Assembly (NCBI RefSeq): GCF_042680125.1
Contig: NZ_JBHTNY010000003.1
From: Robinsoniella peoriensis
Lineage (GTDB): Bacteria; Bacillota; Clostridia; Lachnospirales; Lachnospiraceae
Strand: one strand, 5' to 3'
Length of the DNA stretch: 64,000 bases
Shown here: one piece after another, positions 10,901 to 17,829 of the stretch
Position numbering within the stretch: the first letter of the stretch is position 1
How the letters are laid out: each line of letters opens with the position of its first letter
Notes under the pieces: model-generated
What the model was told of the DNA's origin: nothing
Database searches by the model: none
Seen by the model: the letters and a program-made list of their open reading frames with translations, nothing else
Position numbers and translations under genes: made by a program

Positions 10901-11075
10901 AGGTATCATTTACCTGCATGCTGTCCCATCCATCGTAATCAGCCGGTACCTCAGGATTCACAGTTCCCTGACGGTCCTCACTTACCAGAAAATCACCCAG
11001 ATGCATTACTTCACGATAACGGTATCCCTTCAGTTGCTGGGTTCTCGCTTCTAATTTATTATCCGTTAAAAACAT
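7941..11075 (-). CDS. alpha-mannosidase, glycoside hydrolase family 38
   Basis: This is a 1044-residue GH38 enzyme that hydrolyses alpha-linked mannose from glycans. The zinc-binding HTHID motif is at about 246-250, with VAWLWRLKHTREK after it. The catalytic nucleophile is probably Asp360 in WLPDVFGYS. The length fits bacterial class II alpha-mannosidases with a C-terminal beta-sandwich region. There is no signal peptide, so it acts in the cytoplasm on imported oligosaccharides. It is encoded between GH125 and DUF624, starting after AGGAGGATGCC. Together with GH125 it could trim N-glycan or mannan fragments. Confidence 0.93.
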   Translation of the reverse strand: MFLTDNKLEARTQQLKGYRYREVMHLGDFLVSEDRQGTVNPEVPADYDGWDSMQVNDTWQGRDRYLWLHKDITIPEEWKGKKVLGIFDYGNTGAGNNSGFESLLYVDKTPYQGVDVNHKEVFFEEKHLGRSLDLTFRLWSGLEGGGAPVPQEHRINQADLAWLDEKTDDLYYLSSMIIDAVKNLHDDDPVKHQLRTALDSALECIDWSYPGSSSFYESVHLSDEKINEKIESMGKDARILVKCVGHTHIDVAWLWRLKHTREKCSRSFSTVLRLMEQYPEYVFLQTQPQLYEYIKNDFPQIFEKIKEKVKSGQWEVDGGMWVEADCNITSGESLTRQILIGSKFIKDEFDKEVEYLWLPDVFGYSWALPQILKKSGIDMFMTTKISWNQYNRMPHDTFKWKGIDGSEILTHFITTPDPWSTPGSWFYTYNGQLTAKTVKGVWDAYSEKDMNKELLISYGYGDGGGGVNRDMLEQRRRIDKIPGLPALKTSTAGAYFRDLKDTVKNTDQYVHTWDGELYLEYHRGTYTSQGYNKRMNRKMEYLYGNTEWLTAMAALSQGDLKKANQEALTEGWKILLTNQFHDIIPGSSIHEVYEDSKVDYEKARDIAREVEKEAYGIILDESEDTYTVLNHASWKLDGIIEIPETGILRCMDQSGNNLKMQTGTEGTYVQTGEIPAMGFAQIRCVKESGGADNSGLENDSSYIEGKSIETKYYIIDFNEHGQISRLYDKDAKREVLAEGTKGNVLQMFEDKPLGNDAWDIDIFYQQKMKEITDLQKFQIVVSGPLMTVVHLEWKYMNSTVEQDIILYEDNRRIDFRTKVDYHENHQLLKAAFPVDIRTTYATYDVQYGNVKRPNHWNTSWDQARFETVAHRFADLSEHDYGVALLNDCKYGYDVKDNILRITLLKAATHPDHLQDQGLHEFTYALLPHRGDCINGRVIQEAHRLNRPLELRKGTANLPYESFLVFDCDHVEADAIKKSEDGNYLVVRFHEFAGSRCQAAIKPGFQFTAWAEGDLRERPIQEFCSETEISIMLKPFEIKTILFKC

Positions 11076-11203
11076 GGCATCCTCCTGTGCTAATCATTTA
11101 TTTTTAGATATATAATTTTAATTTATTTCATATCATTTATATCATCGTACTATAACCAGACTGTATCTGCAATTTGCAGGATTCTATATTTAATGTACAA
11201 ATT

Positions 11204-12529
11204 TTACTTATTTACATGGTAACCACAATATTCCAGTACCAGTTCACTAAACATAGCATTCGCCCATGAAAACCACTCCCTGGTATATTTAGTGGGATCA
11301 TCCACATCGAATCCTTCATGCATCAGTGCTTTTCCTCCATCGGTACTTTTCAGCACTTCCAGAATTTTTCGTTTTTCTTCCTGGGTGTCGCTGGTCAGTC
11401 CCTGCATAGCCAGGGAAATATGCCAGATATAGCGCACTGGTGTATGGGGGCTTCCTATTCCCCTGGCAGCTTTTCCTTCATAATAAAAGGGGTTGCCATC
11501 ACTTAAAATAAATGCTCTGGTATTTTTTGCAACCTCATCACCAGGCCTTCCCGGAAGGCTTTTTCCCTGGTATCCCAGATATGACATCGCTAACAGGCTT
11601 GGTACATTGGCATCGTCCATCAGATTAAACTGTCCATATCCATCCACCTCATATGCATATATTTCTCCAAACCCATCTCTTCTGGTAATGCCATATGTCT
11701 CAATTCCTTCTCTTATCTCCTCTTTCAGTTTTCCTGATGCTTCTTTTAATTCCTGATCCTTTAATATTAACTCTGCAATTTCTTCCAGATATCCCAGGAC
11801 AACTACTGCGAACATATTGGAGGGAACCAGATAACCGTATGTGCAGGCATCATCACTTGGACGAAAACCTGACCATGTCATACCGATTCCGGAACGGACC
11901 AAAGCACCTTTCCCATCTCTGGATAACGTATCCGTGAAAGTACAGTTTTTCCGGATAAAACGGTATTCAGACTTTTCCTCATGATATTGCTCTCTTTTGA
12001 AAACCTCCAGTATCTTTCTGGCTCCTTTTGCAAAAGTATCATTAAAATGTGCTGTCCGTCCGGTATTTTTCCAAAACAGATAGGAAAACTGAAGCGGGAA
12101 GCAAAGAGAATCCACCTCATATTTTCGTTCCCATATCCATGGTCCCATATCCGTTTCATCCTTTTCCCAGCAGTGTCCATTTGCAGCCTCATTGAATGCA
12201 TTCGCATAGGGGTCAATTCCGATACACTGAAACTGCCGTTCAATCAATCCCTGCAGCGTATCTGCTATTTCACTGTCTCTGCCTGCCAAAATCAAATAGG
12301 GACGGAGCTGACACACTGAATCCCGAAGCCACATTGCGGGAATATCTCCGGTAATCACATAAGTTGTCCCATCTTCCATTTTTTTCACCGTGGTATCCAG
12401 TGTGTTTGTAAAGCAGTTGCGAAACATGTCAAACAAGTCTTCATCTTTTAATTTTTCCCGGACATCTTTCAGCAGGCATTCCATAGACTCCGGCAGATTC
12501 TTTGATTCATTTCCTACAATAACACCCAT
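11204..12529 (-). CDS. exo-alpha-1,6-mannosidase, glycoside hydrolase family 125
   Basis: This 441-residue protein has the features of GH125 (formerly DUF1237), a metal-independent family that removes terminal alpha-1,6-linked mannose by inversion. Recognisable parts are GDIPAMWLRDSVCQLRPYL near the N terminus, DPYANAFNEA, and WEKDETDMGPWIWERKYEVDS. No signal peptide is seen, so it is cytoplasmic. The start at 12529 follows AAAAGGGGT by seven bases; the 18 in-frame codons before it lack a ribosome binding site. It is the first gene of the mannosidase operon, and a promoter lies about 60 bases upstream. Confidence 0.9.
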   Translation of the reverse strand: MGVIVGNESKNLPESMECLLKDVREKLKDEDLFDMFRNCFTNTLDTTVKKMEDGTTYVITGDIPAMWLRDSVCQLRPYLILAGRDSEIADTLQGLIERQFQCIGIDPYANAFNEAANGHCWEKDETDMGPWIWERKYEVDSLCFPLQFSYLFWKNTGRTAHFNDTFAKGARKILEVFKREQYHEEKSEYRFIRKNCTFTDTLSRDGKGALVRSGIGMTWSGFRPSDDACTYGYLVPSNMFAVVVLGYLEEIAELILKDQELKEASGKLKEEIREGIETYGITRRDGFGEIYAYEVDGYGQFNLMDDANVPSLLAMSYLGYQGKSLPGRPGDEVAKNTRAFILSDGNPFYYEGKAARGIGSPHTPVRYIWHISLAMQGLTSDTQEEKRKILEVLKSTDGGKALMHEGFDVDDPTKYTREWFSWANAMFSELVLEYCGYHVNK

Positions 12530-12584
12530 AATATTACCCCTTTTCTTCTTAAATAGTAAACTCACTTTACAAGTTGTTAGCACT

Positions 12585-12613
12585 ATATTATCATTGCTTG
12601 CGACTAATTACAA
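12585..12613 (-). promoter_or_regulatory. sigma-A type promoter of the mannosidase operon
   Basis: On the minus strand TTGTAA (12608-12613) and TAATAT (12585-12590) are 17 bases apart. It lies after the sigE terminator and 56 bases before the GH125 start, in the right place to drive GH125-GH38-DUF624. No clear catabolite-repression operator was seen. Confidence 0.5.
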
Positions 12614-12639
12614 CTGAAAAATTATTAATATTCCAGATA

Positions 12640-12707
12640 AAAAATAACAGCGGAAGCAATAAGTCCACACAGGATAAAATCCCTGCCGGCTCACTACTTC
12701 CGCTGTT
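12640..12707 (-). terminator. terminator after sigE
   Basis: AACAGCGGAAG (12646-12656) pairs with CTTCCGCTGTT (12697-12707), an 11-bp stem around a 40-base loop, with a T-rich tract following on the minus strand. It lies 15 bases past the sigE stop and marks the boundary between the sporulation genes and the mannosidase operon. The loop is unusually long. Confidence 0.65.
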
Positions 12708-12722
12708 TGTTTTATATTGGAA

Positions 12723-13463
12723 TTACTCAAACCTCACAATTTCTTTTTTCAGTCTCTTTATAATCTTCTTCTCCAGTCTGGAGATATAAGACTGGGAAAT
12801 ACCAAGCAGATCTGCAACTTCTTTTTGTGTTTTTTCTTCCCCGTCTCTTGTATTAATACCGAATCTCAACTGCACGATTGTTTTTTCTCTATCTGAAAGT
12901 TTTTCAATTGCTTTTCCCAGCAATTTCCGTTCAACTTCATTTTCCATGTCTTTATATATTACATCTTCGTCCGTTCCCAGGATGTCGGATAATAATAATT
13001 CATTTCCATCCCAATCCACATTCAGCGGTTCATCGAATGACACTTCCATCTTTGTTTTATTATTTCTTCTCAGATACATTAAGATTTCGTTTTCTATACA
13101 TCTTGAAGCATAAGTTGCCAGTTTGATATTTTTCTCCGGATTAAAGGTATTAATTGCCTTAATTAAACCAATGGTTCCTATTGATATTAAATCCTCTACT
13201 CCGACACCTGTATTGTCGAATTTTTTTGCTATGTATACTACTAATCTTAAGTTGTGTTCGATTAATAACGATTTCGCATCGCTATCGTATTCCGTTCCCA
13301 GGTCACTGATTACCTCAGCCTCTTTTCCCGGCTCTAAAGGTGCCGGAAGCACTTCACTGCCGCCAATATAATGAATATCATTTGGCCTTTTCAAAATAAG
13401 GTTGGGAAGCGATGATACAACGCGAAACTGAAAACGATGTGGCATTGAAACTTTTATAACCAT
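12723..13463 (-). CDS. sigE: RNA polymerase sporulation sigma factor SigE
   Basis: This 246-residue sigma-70 family factor matches SigE, the early mother-cell sporulation sigma factor. The marker segments are YIGGSEVLP near residue 32, NLRLVVYIAKKF, the region 2 core SIGTIGLIKAINTFNPEK, SRCIENEILMYLRRN and the C-terminal ISQSYISRLEKKI. Upstream of YIGGSE is a pro-sequence of about 30 residues, as in the inactive precursor that SpoIIGA processes. It begins after AGGAGGAATAAAA, 11 bases from the end of spoIIGA. Confidence 0.96.
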   Translation of the reverse strand: MVIKVSMPHRFQFRVVSSLPNLILKRPNDIHYIGGSEVLPAPLEPGKEAEVISDLGTEYDSDAKSLLIEHNLRLVVYIAKKFDNTGVGVEDLISIGTIGLIKAINTFNPEKNIKLATYASRCIENEILMYLRRNNKTKMEVSFDEPLNVDWDGNELLLSDILGTDEDVIYKDMENEVERKLLGKAIEKLSDREKTIVQLRFGINTRDGEEKTQKEVADLLGISQSYISRLEKKIIKRLKKEIVRFE

Positions 13464-13474
13464 TTTTATTCCTC

Positions 13475-14308
13475 CTAATCTTCTAACATTGAAGGGTTTA
13501 ATATCATCTGATATTTTCCCTTCGCACTAACGGACTCTTTTGTGACTGCTGCAACAGCTCCTTTAATAAGCTGCGACGCCCCAGACCTTCGTATGCTGAT
13601 ATAATCTAATCGTATTCCCGGCAGCAAACCATTTTTTTCTCCAATAGAATGATACGGGATATAACAAATTTTCTCTGTTAACGCTTCTGCAGTTTGAAAT
13701 TGGTACATCTGGAGTATCTGATTTTTTACTTCCTCTTCCAACATATCACTGATGGCATCAAAATCAATGATATTTACCGGCTTTCCGGTAACCGGCTGTT
13801 TTAACTGATTTCCGGTATCGCACAACCCCATTACATGTTTGTTCTTACCATTCAGATTAATTACAACCTCGTAAAGATATTCTGTTTTTTGTTTATATCT
13901 CTGATAGCAGCTTAAAATACATCGCAAGGTAAGAAAACTTATTACTCCCAGAAGAAGACCACTGGAAGCAATTTGCCCCAGTAACATCTCCCAGATGCCT
14001 CCCAGAACAAAAGCTGATAAATACAGAATTATCGTACCCCGTATTAAATGGTCTCTGTCCTTTATCCTGCACCCTATTTTAACCATAAGCACACTCAGAA
14101 TGCCAAATCCGCAAATGTTATAAACGAATGTATTTTGAACGGGCAATATGATAAGAATACACATCCCTGCTGCCCCAAGCACACTGGCTGAAAATATCCT
14201 CCACCAGTTTGTCTGACATTTCAGTGAACGGCGTACCAGTGTAAGCAATAGATAATCCATTATCATATTTTCCAAAAAGAATTTATCTATGTATATTTCA
14301 TAATACAC
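13475..14308 (-). CDS. spoIIGA: sporulation sigma-E factor processing peptidase SpoIIGA
   Basis: This 277-residue protein has about five N-terminal membrane segments and a cytoplasmic aspartic-protease half with the active-site motif CDTGNQL near residue 160. It cleaves pro-SigE during sporulation. I chose GTG at 14308 as the start because AGGGGG lies six bases upstream and the resulting N terminus (YYEIYIDKFFLENMIMDYLLL) begins at the first membrane segment, as in the family. It is cotranscribed with sigE from a Spo0A-type promoter. Confidence 0.93.
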   Translation of the reverse strand: MYYEIYIDKFFLENMIMDYLLLTLVRRSLKCQTNWWRIFSASVLGAAGMCILIILPVQNTFVYNICGFGILSVLMVKIGCRIKDRDHLIRGTIILYLSAFVLGGIWEMLLGQIASSGLLLGVISFLTLRCILSCYQRYKQKTEYLYEVVINLNGKNKHVMGLCDTGNQLKQPVTGKPVNIIDFDAISDMLEEEVKNQILQMYQFQTAEALTEKICYIPYHSIGEKNGLLPGIRLDYISIRRSGASQLIKGAVAAVTKESVSAKGKYQMILNPSMLED

Positions 14309-14356
14309 AAAACACCCCCTGCCACCAAAATGAATGCTTTGATCCAAGCACTATTC

Positions 14357-14389
14357 ATTATAGGTGATAGGGGGTGTGAGTTTTGTCAA
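14357..14389 (-). promoter_or_regulatory. spoIIG promoter with 21-base spacer
   Basis: On the minus strand a consensus TTGACA (14384-14389) and a consensus TATAAT (14357-14362) are separated by 21 bases, not the normal 17. The B. subtilis spoIIG promoter is known for a similarly long spacer and needs Spo0A bound to it. The same arrangement here argues for Spo0A-dependent control of spoIIGA-sigE. Confidence 0.75.
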
Positions 14390-14415
14390 AAACGCAACGC
14401 TATATTCAATTTTTC

Positions 14416-14432
14416 TTCGACAGACCTCGACA
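14416..14432 (-). promoter_or_regulatory. two Spo0A boxes upstream of spoIIG
   Basis: TGTCGAA (14416-14422) and TGTCGAG (14426-14432) on the minus strand match the Spo0A box TGTCGAA. They are spaced 10 bases apart, one helical turn. They lie about 65-80 bases upstream of the predicted transcription start. A third box-like sequence, TTGACAAAA, overlaps the -35 hexamer. Confidence 0.7.
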
Positions 14433-14436
14433 GCCT

Positions 14437-14598
14437 GGTACCGCATTGTGTAATTAATGGTGAATAAAGTGCCTGATATCTGCATCAGATATGCATCCAC
14501 GAAGCAACGACGCAGTGGATCACGGCTAGTGCCGCCCGGCGTGCTTATTGCGTAGATAACGGGTGTTTAATTCACTGTTTATTATGCAAAAATGTACC
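14437..14598. repeat. palindromic MITE-like repeat, family A copy 1
   Basis: This 162-base element is bounded by imperfect inverted ends. The left end begins GGTACCGCATTGTGTAAT; the right end read in reverse begins GGTACATTTTTGCATAAT, and both continue into GTGAAT. The interior contains GTGCCTGATATCTGC and a sequence rich in short palindromes. A copy clearly related along its whole length lies at 18780-18946. No reading frame of note is inside. It sits just upstream of the Spo0A boxes, between aroD and spoIIGA. Confidence 0.75.
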
Positions 14599-14626
14599 AG
14601 CTTCCTAAACGTATTCTAAAAAAGCT

Positions 14627-15394
14627 TTATAAGCCATATCTGCCAATGATATTTAATACCTGTTCCAGCTTTTCTACCGGAATCTGTCCCGGTGCGGAGA
14701 CCTGTCCTACAGCGCCAAAAGTTACTGCTGAACCAAATATTTCTCCGGTAATTCTGCTGACAAATCCCATGCTTCCCATTGACATGGTAATGAAAGGCCT
14801 GTCCGCAAAAGACTCCTTCATTGCCAGCGTAGCATCCAAGAGCGTTAACACGTCCTGCCGCTCAGCTGGCATAACTGCTATCTTCGTAATATCGACACCA
14901 GCTTTCTGCATTTTCTGCAATCGCTCTACAATTTCATTTTTAGGCGGAGTCTTCTCAAAATCGTGGTTGGATCCCACTACCTTAACACCGTGCCTGTGTG
15001 CACTCTTCACAATTGGAGCACTCACTGCTTCTCCACGAAATATCTCTACATCAACTAAATCGATATATCCTGTCTTAACAGCATGCAGATTCATATCTAC
15101 ATAGTCCTTCATCTCAATCGGGCGATTCCCCCCCTCATCCACCGTGCGGAAAGTAAACAGCAGTGGGATCTCACCAAGTATCTTGCGCAATTCTTTCAGG
15201 GTTTCTGCCATCTTTTTCTGATCCATAACATAATCAAAAAAATCCACACGCCACTCCACCATATCAATAGGACGCGCCGTAATCTTCAGTGCAGTTTCCA
15301 ATATTCTTTCCTTACTTCCACCCACAATCGGAACACATATTTTCGGCATTCCTTCTCCAATTGTAATATTCCTGACTTTAACTGATAAATCCAT
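14627..15394 (-). CDS. aroD: 3-dehydroquinate dehydratase, type I
   Basis: This 255-residue TIM-barrel enzyme dehydrates 3-dehydroquinate to 3-dehydroshikimate in the shikimate pathway. The catalytic His is in VVGSNHDF (around residue 147) and the Schiff-base Lys in ITKIAVMP (around 173). The loop SMGSMGFVSRITGEIFGS is typical of type I enzymes. It starts after GAGGAGTGATACCGT. No other aromatic biosynthesis gene is near, and it stands alone between a repeat element and the coiled-coil gene. Confidence 0.95.
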   Translation of the reverse strand: MDLSVKVRNITIGEGMPKICVPIVGGSKERILETALKITARPIDMVEWRVDFFDYVMDQKKMAETLKELRKILGEIPLLFTFRTVDEGGNRPIEMKDYVDMNLHAVKTGYIDLVDVEIFRGEAVSAPIVKSAHRHGVKVVGSNHDFEKTPPKNEIVERLQKMQKAGVDITKIAVMPAERQDVLTLLDATLAMKESFADRPFITMSMGSMGFVSRITGEIFGSAVTFGAVGQVSAPGQIPVEKLEQVLNIIGRYGL

Positions 15395-15483
15395 ACGGTA
15401 TCACTCCTCATCATGTATTTAATTTATTACTAACAGAGCCTGGTGCCAGCAAGTTCTTTGCCGCAGATTGCTGTAATAAATAA

Positions 15484-16332
15484 TCAAGCCAGCTCCAGCT
15501 TCCGCTCATGTTCACCTAAAATCGTTCGTGTTTCCATAATCTTCACAAAATTATTCATGATCCTCTCTGTATTAACATCAATCTTCGTATTCAGGTTTCT
15601 GGTAACCTCATTGAGTTCATCCACCTTATTCTCAACACGTTCCATTCTAAGATTCATATTATGCATTTCACTATGGAAACTTAAGATTTCTTTCTGAAGC
15701 GGTTCTAACCGTTTACTCATGTTATGATCGATCCTTGCCTCCATCGCTTCAAGTTTTGCATCAAATTCCTTTTTGTTCTTATCAAATGCTGCATCAATCT
15801 CCGACTTCAGACTGCTTCTCCACTGAGTGTTGTTGTTATGCTGCTCTGTAAATCGCTTGTCCAACTTCTGATCCTGTTCTGTAAATTTCTGATCTATCTT
15901 TTTTTCCTGATCTGTAAATCGCTGATCTATTTTCTGATCTATTTTCTTTTCCTGTTCTGCAAATCGCTGATCCAACTTCTGATCCTGTTCTGCAAATCGC
16001 TGATCCAACTTCTGATCCTGTTCTGCAAATTTCCGATCTATCTTTTCATCTTGTTCAGCAAATCGCTGATCCAACTTCTGATCCTGTTCTGCAAATTTCC
16101 GATCTATCTTTTCTTCCTGTTCTGCAAATCGCTGATCCAACTTCTGATCCTGTTCTGCAAATTTCCGATCTATCTTTTCATCTTGTTCTGCAAATCGCTG
16201 ATCCAACTTCTGATCCTGTTCTGCAAATTTCCGATCTATCTTTTCTTCCTGTTCTGTAAATCGCAGGTCAATTTTTTTCTCCTGCCTCTCAAACATTTTG
16301 CCAATTTCTTTTAGTAGAATGGTATTTTCCAT
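15484..16332 (-). CDS. coiled-coil protein with hendecad (11-residue) repeats
   Basis: This 282-residue protein is not assigned to a known family. Residues about 24-170 consist of roughly twelve 11-residue units of the type RFAEQDEKIDR / KFAEQDQKLDQ, with Phe and Ile/Leu at fixed positions. A hendecad pattern predicts a right-handed or straight coiled coil. One unit is shortened to four residues (KIDQ). The C-terminal 110 residues look like an ordinary heptad coiled coil. There is no signal peptide or membrane segment. It is highly charged and has no catalytic motif. The ATG at 16332 follows GAGGTG by seven bases. Its function is unknown; a structural or scaffold role is possible. Confidence 0.8.
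   Translation of the reverse strand: MENTILLKEIGKMFERQEKKIDLRFTEQEEKIDRKFAEQDQKLDQRFAEQDEKIDRKFAEQDQKLDQRFAEQEEKIDRKFAEQDQKLDQRFAEQDEKIDRKFAEQDQKLDQRFAEQDQKLDQRFAEQEKKIDQKIDQRFTDQEKKIDQKFTEQDQKLDKRFTEQHNNNTQWRSSLKSEIDAAFDKNKKEFDAKLEAMEARIDHNMSKRLEPLQKEILSFHSEMHNMNLRMERVENKVDELNEVTRNLNTKIDVNTERIMNNFVKIMETRTILGEHERKLELA
15905..16265. repeat. 66-base tandem repeat within the coiled-coil gene
   Basis: The hendecad region is encoded by near-identical 33-base half-units that alternate to give a 66-base tandem repeat. Each includes GCAAATCGCTGATCCAACTT or GCAAATTTCCGATCTATC on the plus strand. Copies between about 15955 and 16250 differ by only a few bases, which suggests recent unequal recombination or slippage. 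Repeat number probably varies between strains. Confidence 0.85.
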
Positions 16333-16341
16333 CCGATTCAC

Positions 16342-16563
16342 CTCGTGTTTTCTATTTTATCATATACTATTTCCAAAGTCTATTTAGTTTTCAAGGTACA
16401 CTTAATTTCATTGGGGGTTTTTAAGAATAGTCTGTCAAAATTATTTTCCAGATTGGGATTGAATATCCCTAAGATTGTTATTGCGTTTATGTGATTTATA
16501 TTTTATCTTATTTACAATGATATGTCAATAAGTTTTCATTTATTTTCGTAATAAGACTTTAAT
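16342..16563. other. intergenic stretch without recognised gene
   Basis: This AT-rich gap lies between the coiled-coil gene and the galE terminator. I see no reading frame with a ribosome binding site. A weak -10-like TATGATAAAAT lies near 16360 on the minus strand and could serve the coiled-coil gene. Confidence 0.4.
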
Positions 16564-16599
16564 AAAAAACAGAACCGATGTATTTATACACCAGTTCTG
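16564..16599 (-). terminator. terminator after galE
   Basis: A 14-bp stem on the minus strand, CAGAACTGGTGTAT against ATACATCGGTTCTG with some G-T pairs (16570-16599), is followed by six T residues. It lies 50 bases past the galE stop and closes the sugar-nucleotide operon. Confidence 0.8.
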
Positions 16600-16648
16600 C
16601 CAAGATTCATTCGCAATAAATGTTGTTTCTGTAAATATCTCTATATTT

Positions 16649-17665
16649 TTACTCTTCGTATCCGTTGGGGTTATTGCTCTGCCATCTCCAGGAATCCTCA
16701 CACATTTCCTCAATTCCTCTTTCAGCTACCCAGCCAAGCTCTTCTTTTGCCTTTGCGGCATCTGAATAGCATGTTGCAATATCACCTGCACGGCGTGGTT
16801 TGATCTGGTATTTGATTGGCTTTCCACAAGCTTTTTCAAATGCTTTTACTACCTGAAGTACACTGTATCCATTTCCGGTTCCCAGATTATAAATATTTAC
16901 GCCTGCTTTTTCTTCTATTTTCTTTAACGCTTTTACGTGTCCTACTGCAAGGTCTACTACGTGGATATAATCACGTACGCCAGTTCCATCCGGAGTATCA
17001 TAATCATCTCCAAAGACACCGAGACATTCTAATTTTCCGACTGCAACCTGTGCTATGTATGGTACCAGGTTATTTGGAATTCCCTTAGGATCTTCTCCGA
17101 TTAATCCGCTCTTATGTGCTCCAATCGGATTAAAGTAACGAAGCAATACCACATTCCACTCCGGATCAGCAACATGAAGATCTGTTAATACCTGCTCCAG
17201 CATTCCTTTGGTCTGTCCATAAGGATTTGTTATTTTTCCCTTCGGGCATTCTTCCGTAATCGGAATAAATGCAGGATCTCCATATACAGTTGCAGAAGAA
17301 CTGAAGATAATGTTTTTCACATTATGGTCTCTCATTACTTCGCACAGGATAAAGGTACCTGTCATGTTGTTATGATAATATTCCAAAGGTTTTGCTACAG
17401 ATTCTCCAACAGCTTTCAATCCTGCAAAATGAATTACGGAATCAATCGATTCCTTATCAAAAATTTCATTTAATTTTTCTCTGTCCAGGATGTCAGCTTT
17501 ATAGAACGTTACTTTTTTACCTGAGATTTCTTCTACTCGCTGGATTGCTTTTTCGCTTGAATTGTAAAGATTGTCTACGACAACCACATCGTACCCTGCG
17601 CTTAATAACTCAATACATGTATGGCTGCCGATATAACCAGCCCCGCCAGTAACTAAAATTGCCAT
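16649..17665 (-). CDS. galE: UDP-glucose 4-epimerase
   Basis: This 338-residue short-chain dehydrogenase interconverts UDP-galactose and UDP-glucose, and often the N-acetyl forms, using bound NAD. It has the N-terminal TGGAGYIGSHT nucleotide motif, SSSATVYG, and the catalytic YGQTK (Tyr-x-x-x-Lys). Its length equals that of the classic enzyme. The start at 17665 follows GAGGAGG; earlier in-frame codons lack a site. It is the last gene of the operon with nahK and two nucleotidyltransferases, which fits salvage of galactose and N-acetylhexosamines. Confidence 0.95.
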   Translation of the reverse strand: MAILVTGGAGYIGSHTCIELLSAGYDVVVVDNLYNSSEKAIQRVEEISGKKVTFYKADILDREKLNEIFDKESIDSVIHFAGLKAVGESVAKPLEYYHNNMTGTFILCEVMRDHNVKNIIFSSSATVYGDPAFIPITEECPKGKITNPYGQTKGMLEQVLTDLHVADPEWNVVLLRYFNPIGAHKSGLIGEDPKGIPNNLVPYIAQVAVGKLECLGVFGDDYDTPDGTGVRDYIHVVDLAVGHVKALKKIEEKAGVNIYNLGTGNGYSVLQVVKAFEKACGKPIKYQIKPRRAGDIATCYSDAAKAKEELGWVAERGIEEMCEDSWRWQSNNPNGYEE

Positions 17666-17752
17666 GATGTGCTCCTCCTCATTCTTTGCCAACTGAATTA
17701 GTTTCTTTTATAGTCTATACCCACTCTGTATATTTCGCAACATATTTTTGCA

Positions 17753-17829
17753 TTAGAGCGTGCCTGAAAAATGCTTTCTGCAAGATGTGCGTCACAAAGC
17801 TGCTTTCATTAATATCCGTGATTGCACGT
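17753..17829. repeat. AGAGCGTG-family (family B) partial repeat copy
   Basis: TTAGAGCGTGCCTGAAAAATGCTTTCTG followed by GTGCGTCACA matches the left part of the element at 53443 and the copies at 51728 and 53289. It ends at the stop codon of the nucleotidyltransferase gene and lies in the gap before galE. Confidence 0.55.

Noticed and set aside
15905..16265. Regular repeats that might suggest a CRISPR array
   Set aside because: The units are contiguous with no unique spacers and are in frame inside a coding region.
15724..16314. 196-codon plus-strand reading frame opposite the coiled-coil gene
   Set aside because: It is the mirror of the 66-base repeats, highly hydrophobic and repetitive, without a ribosome site; the minus-strand gene explains the sequence.
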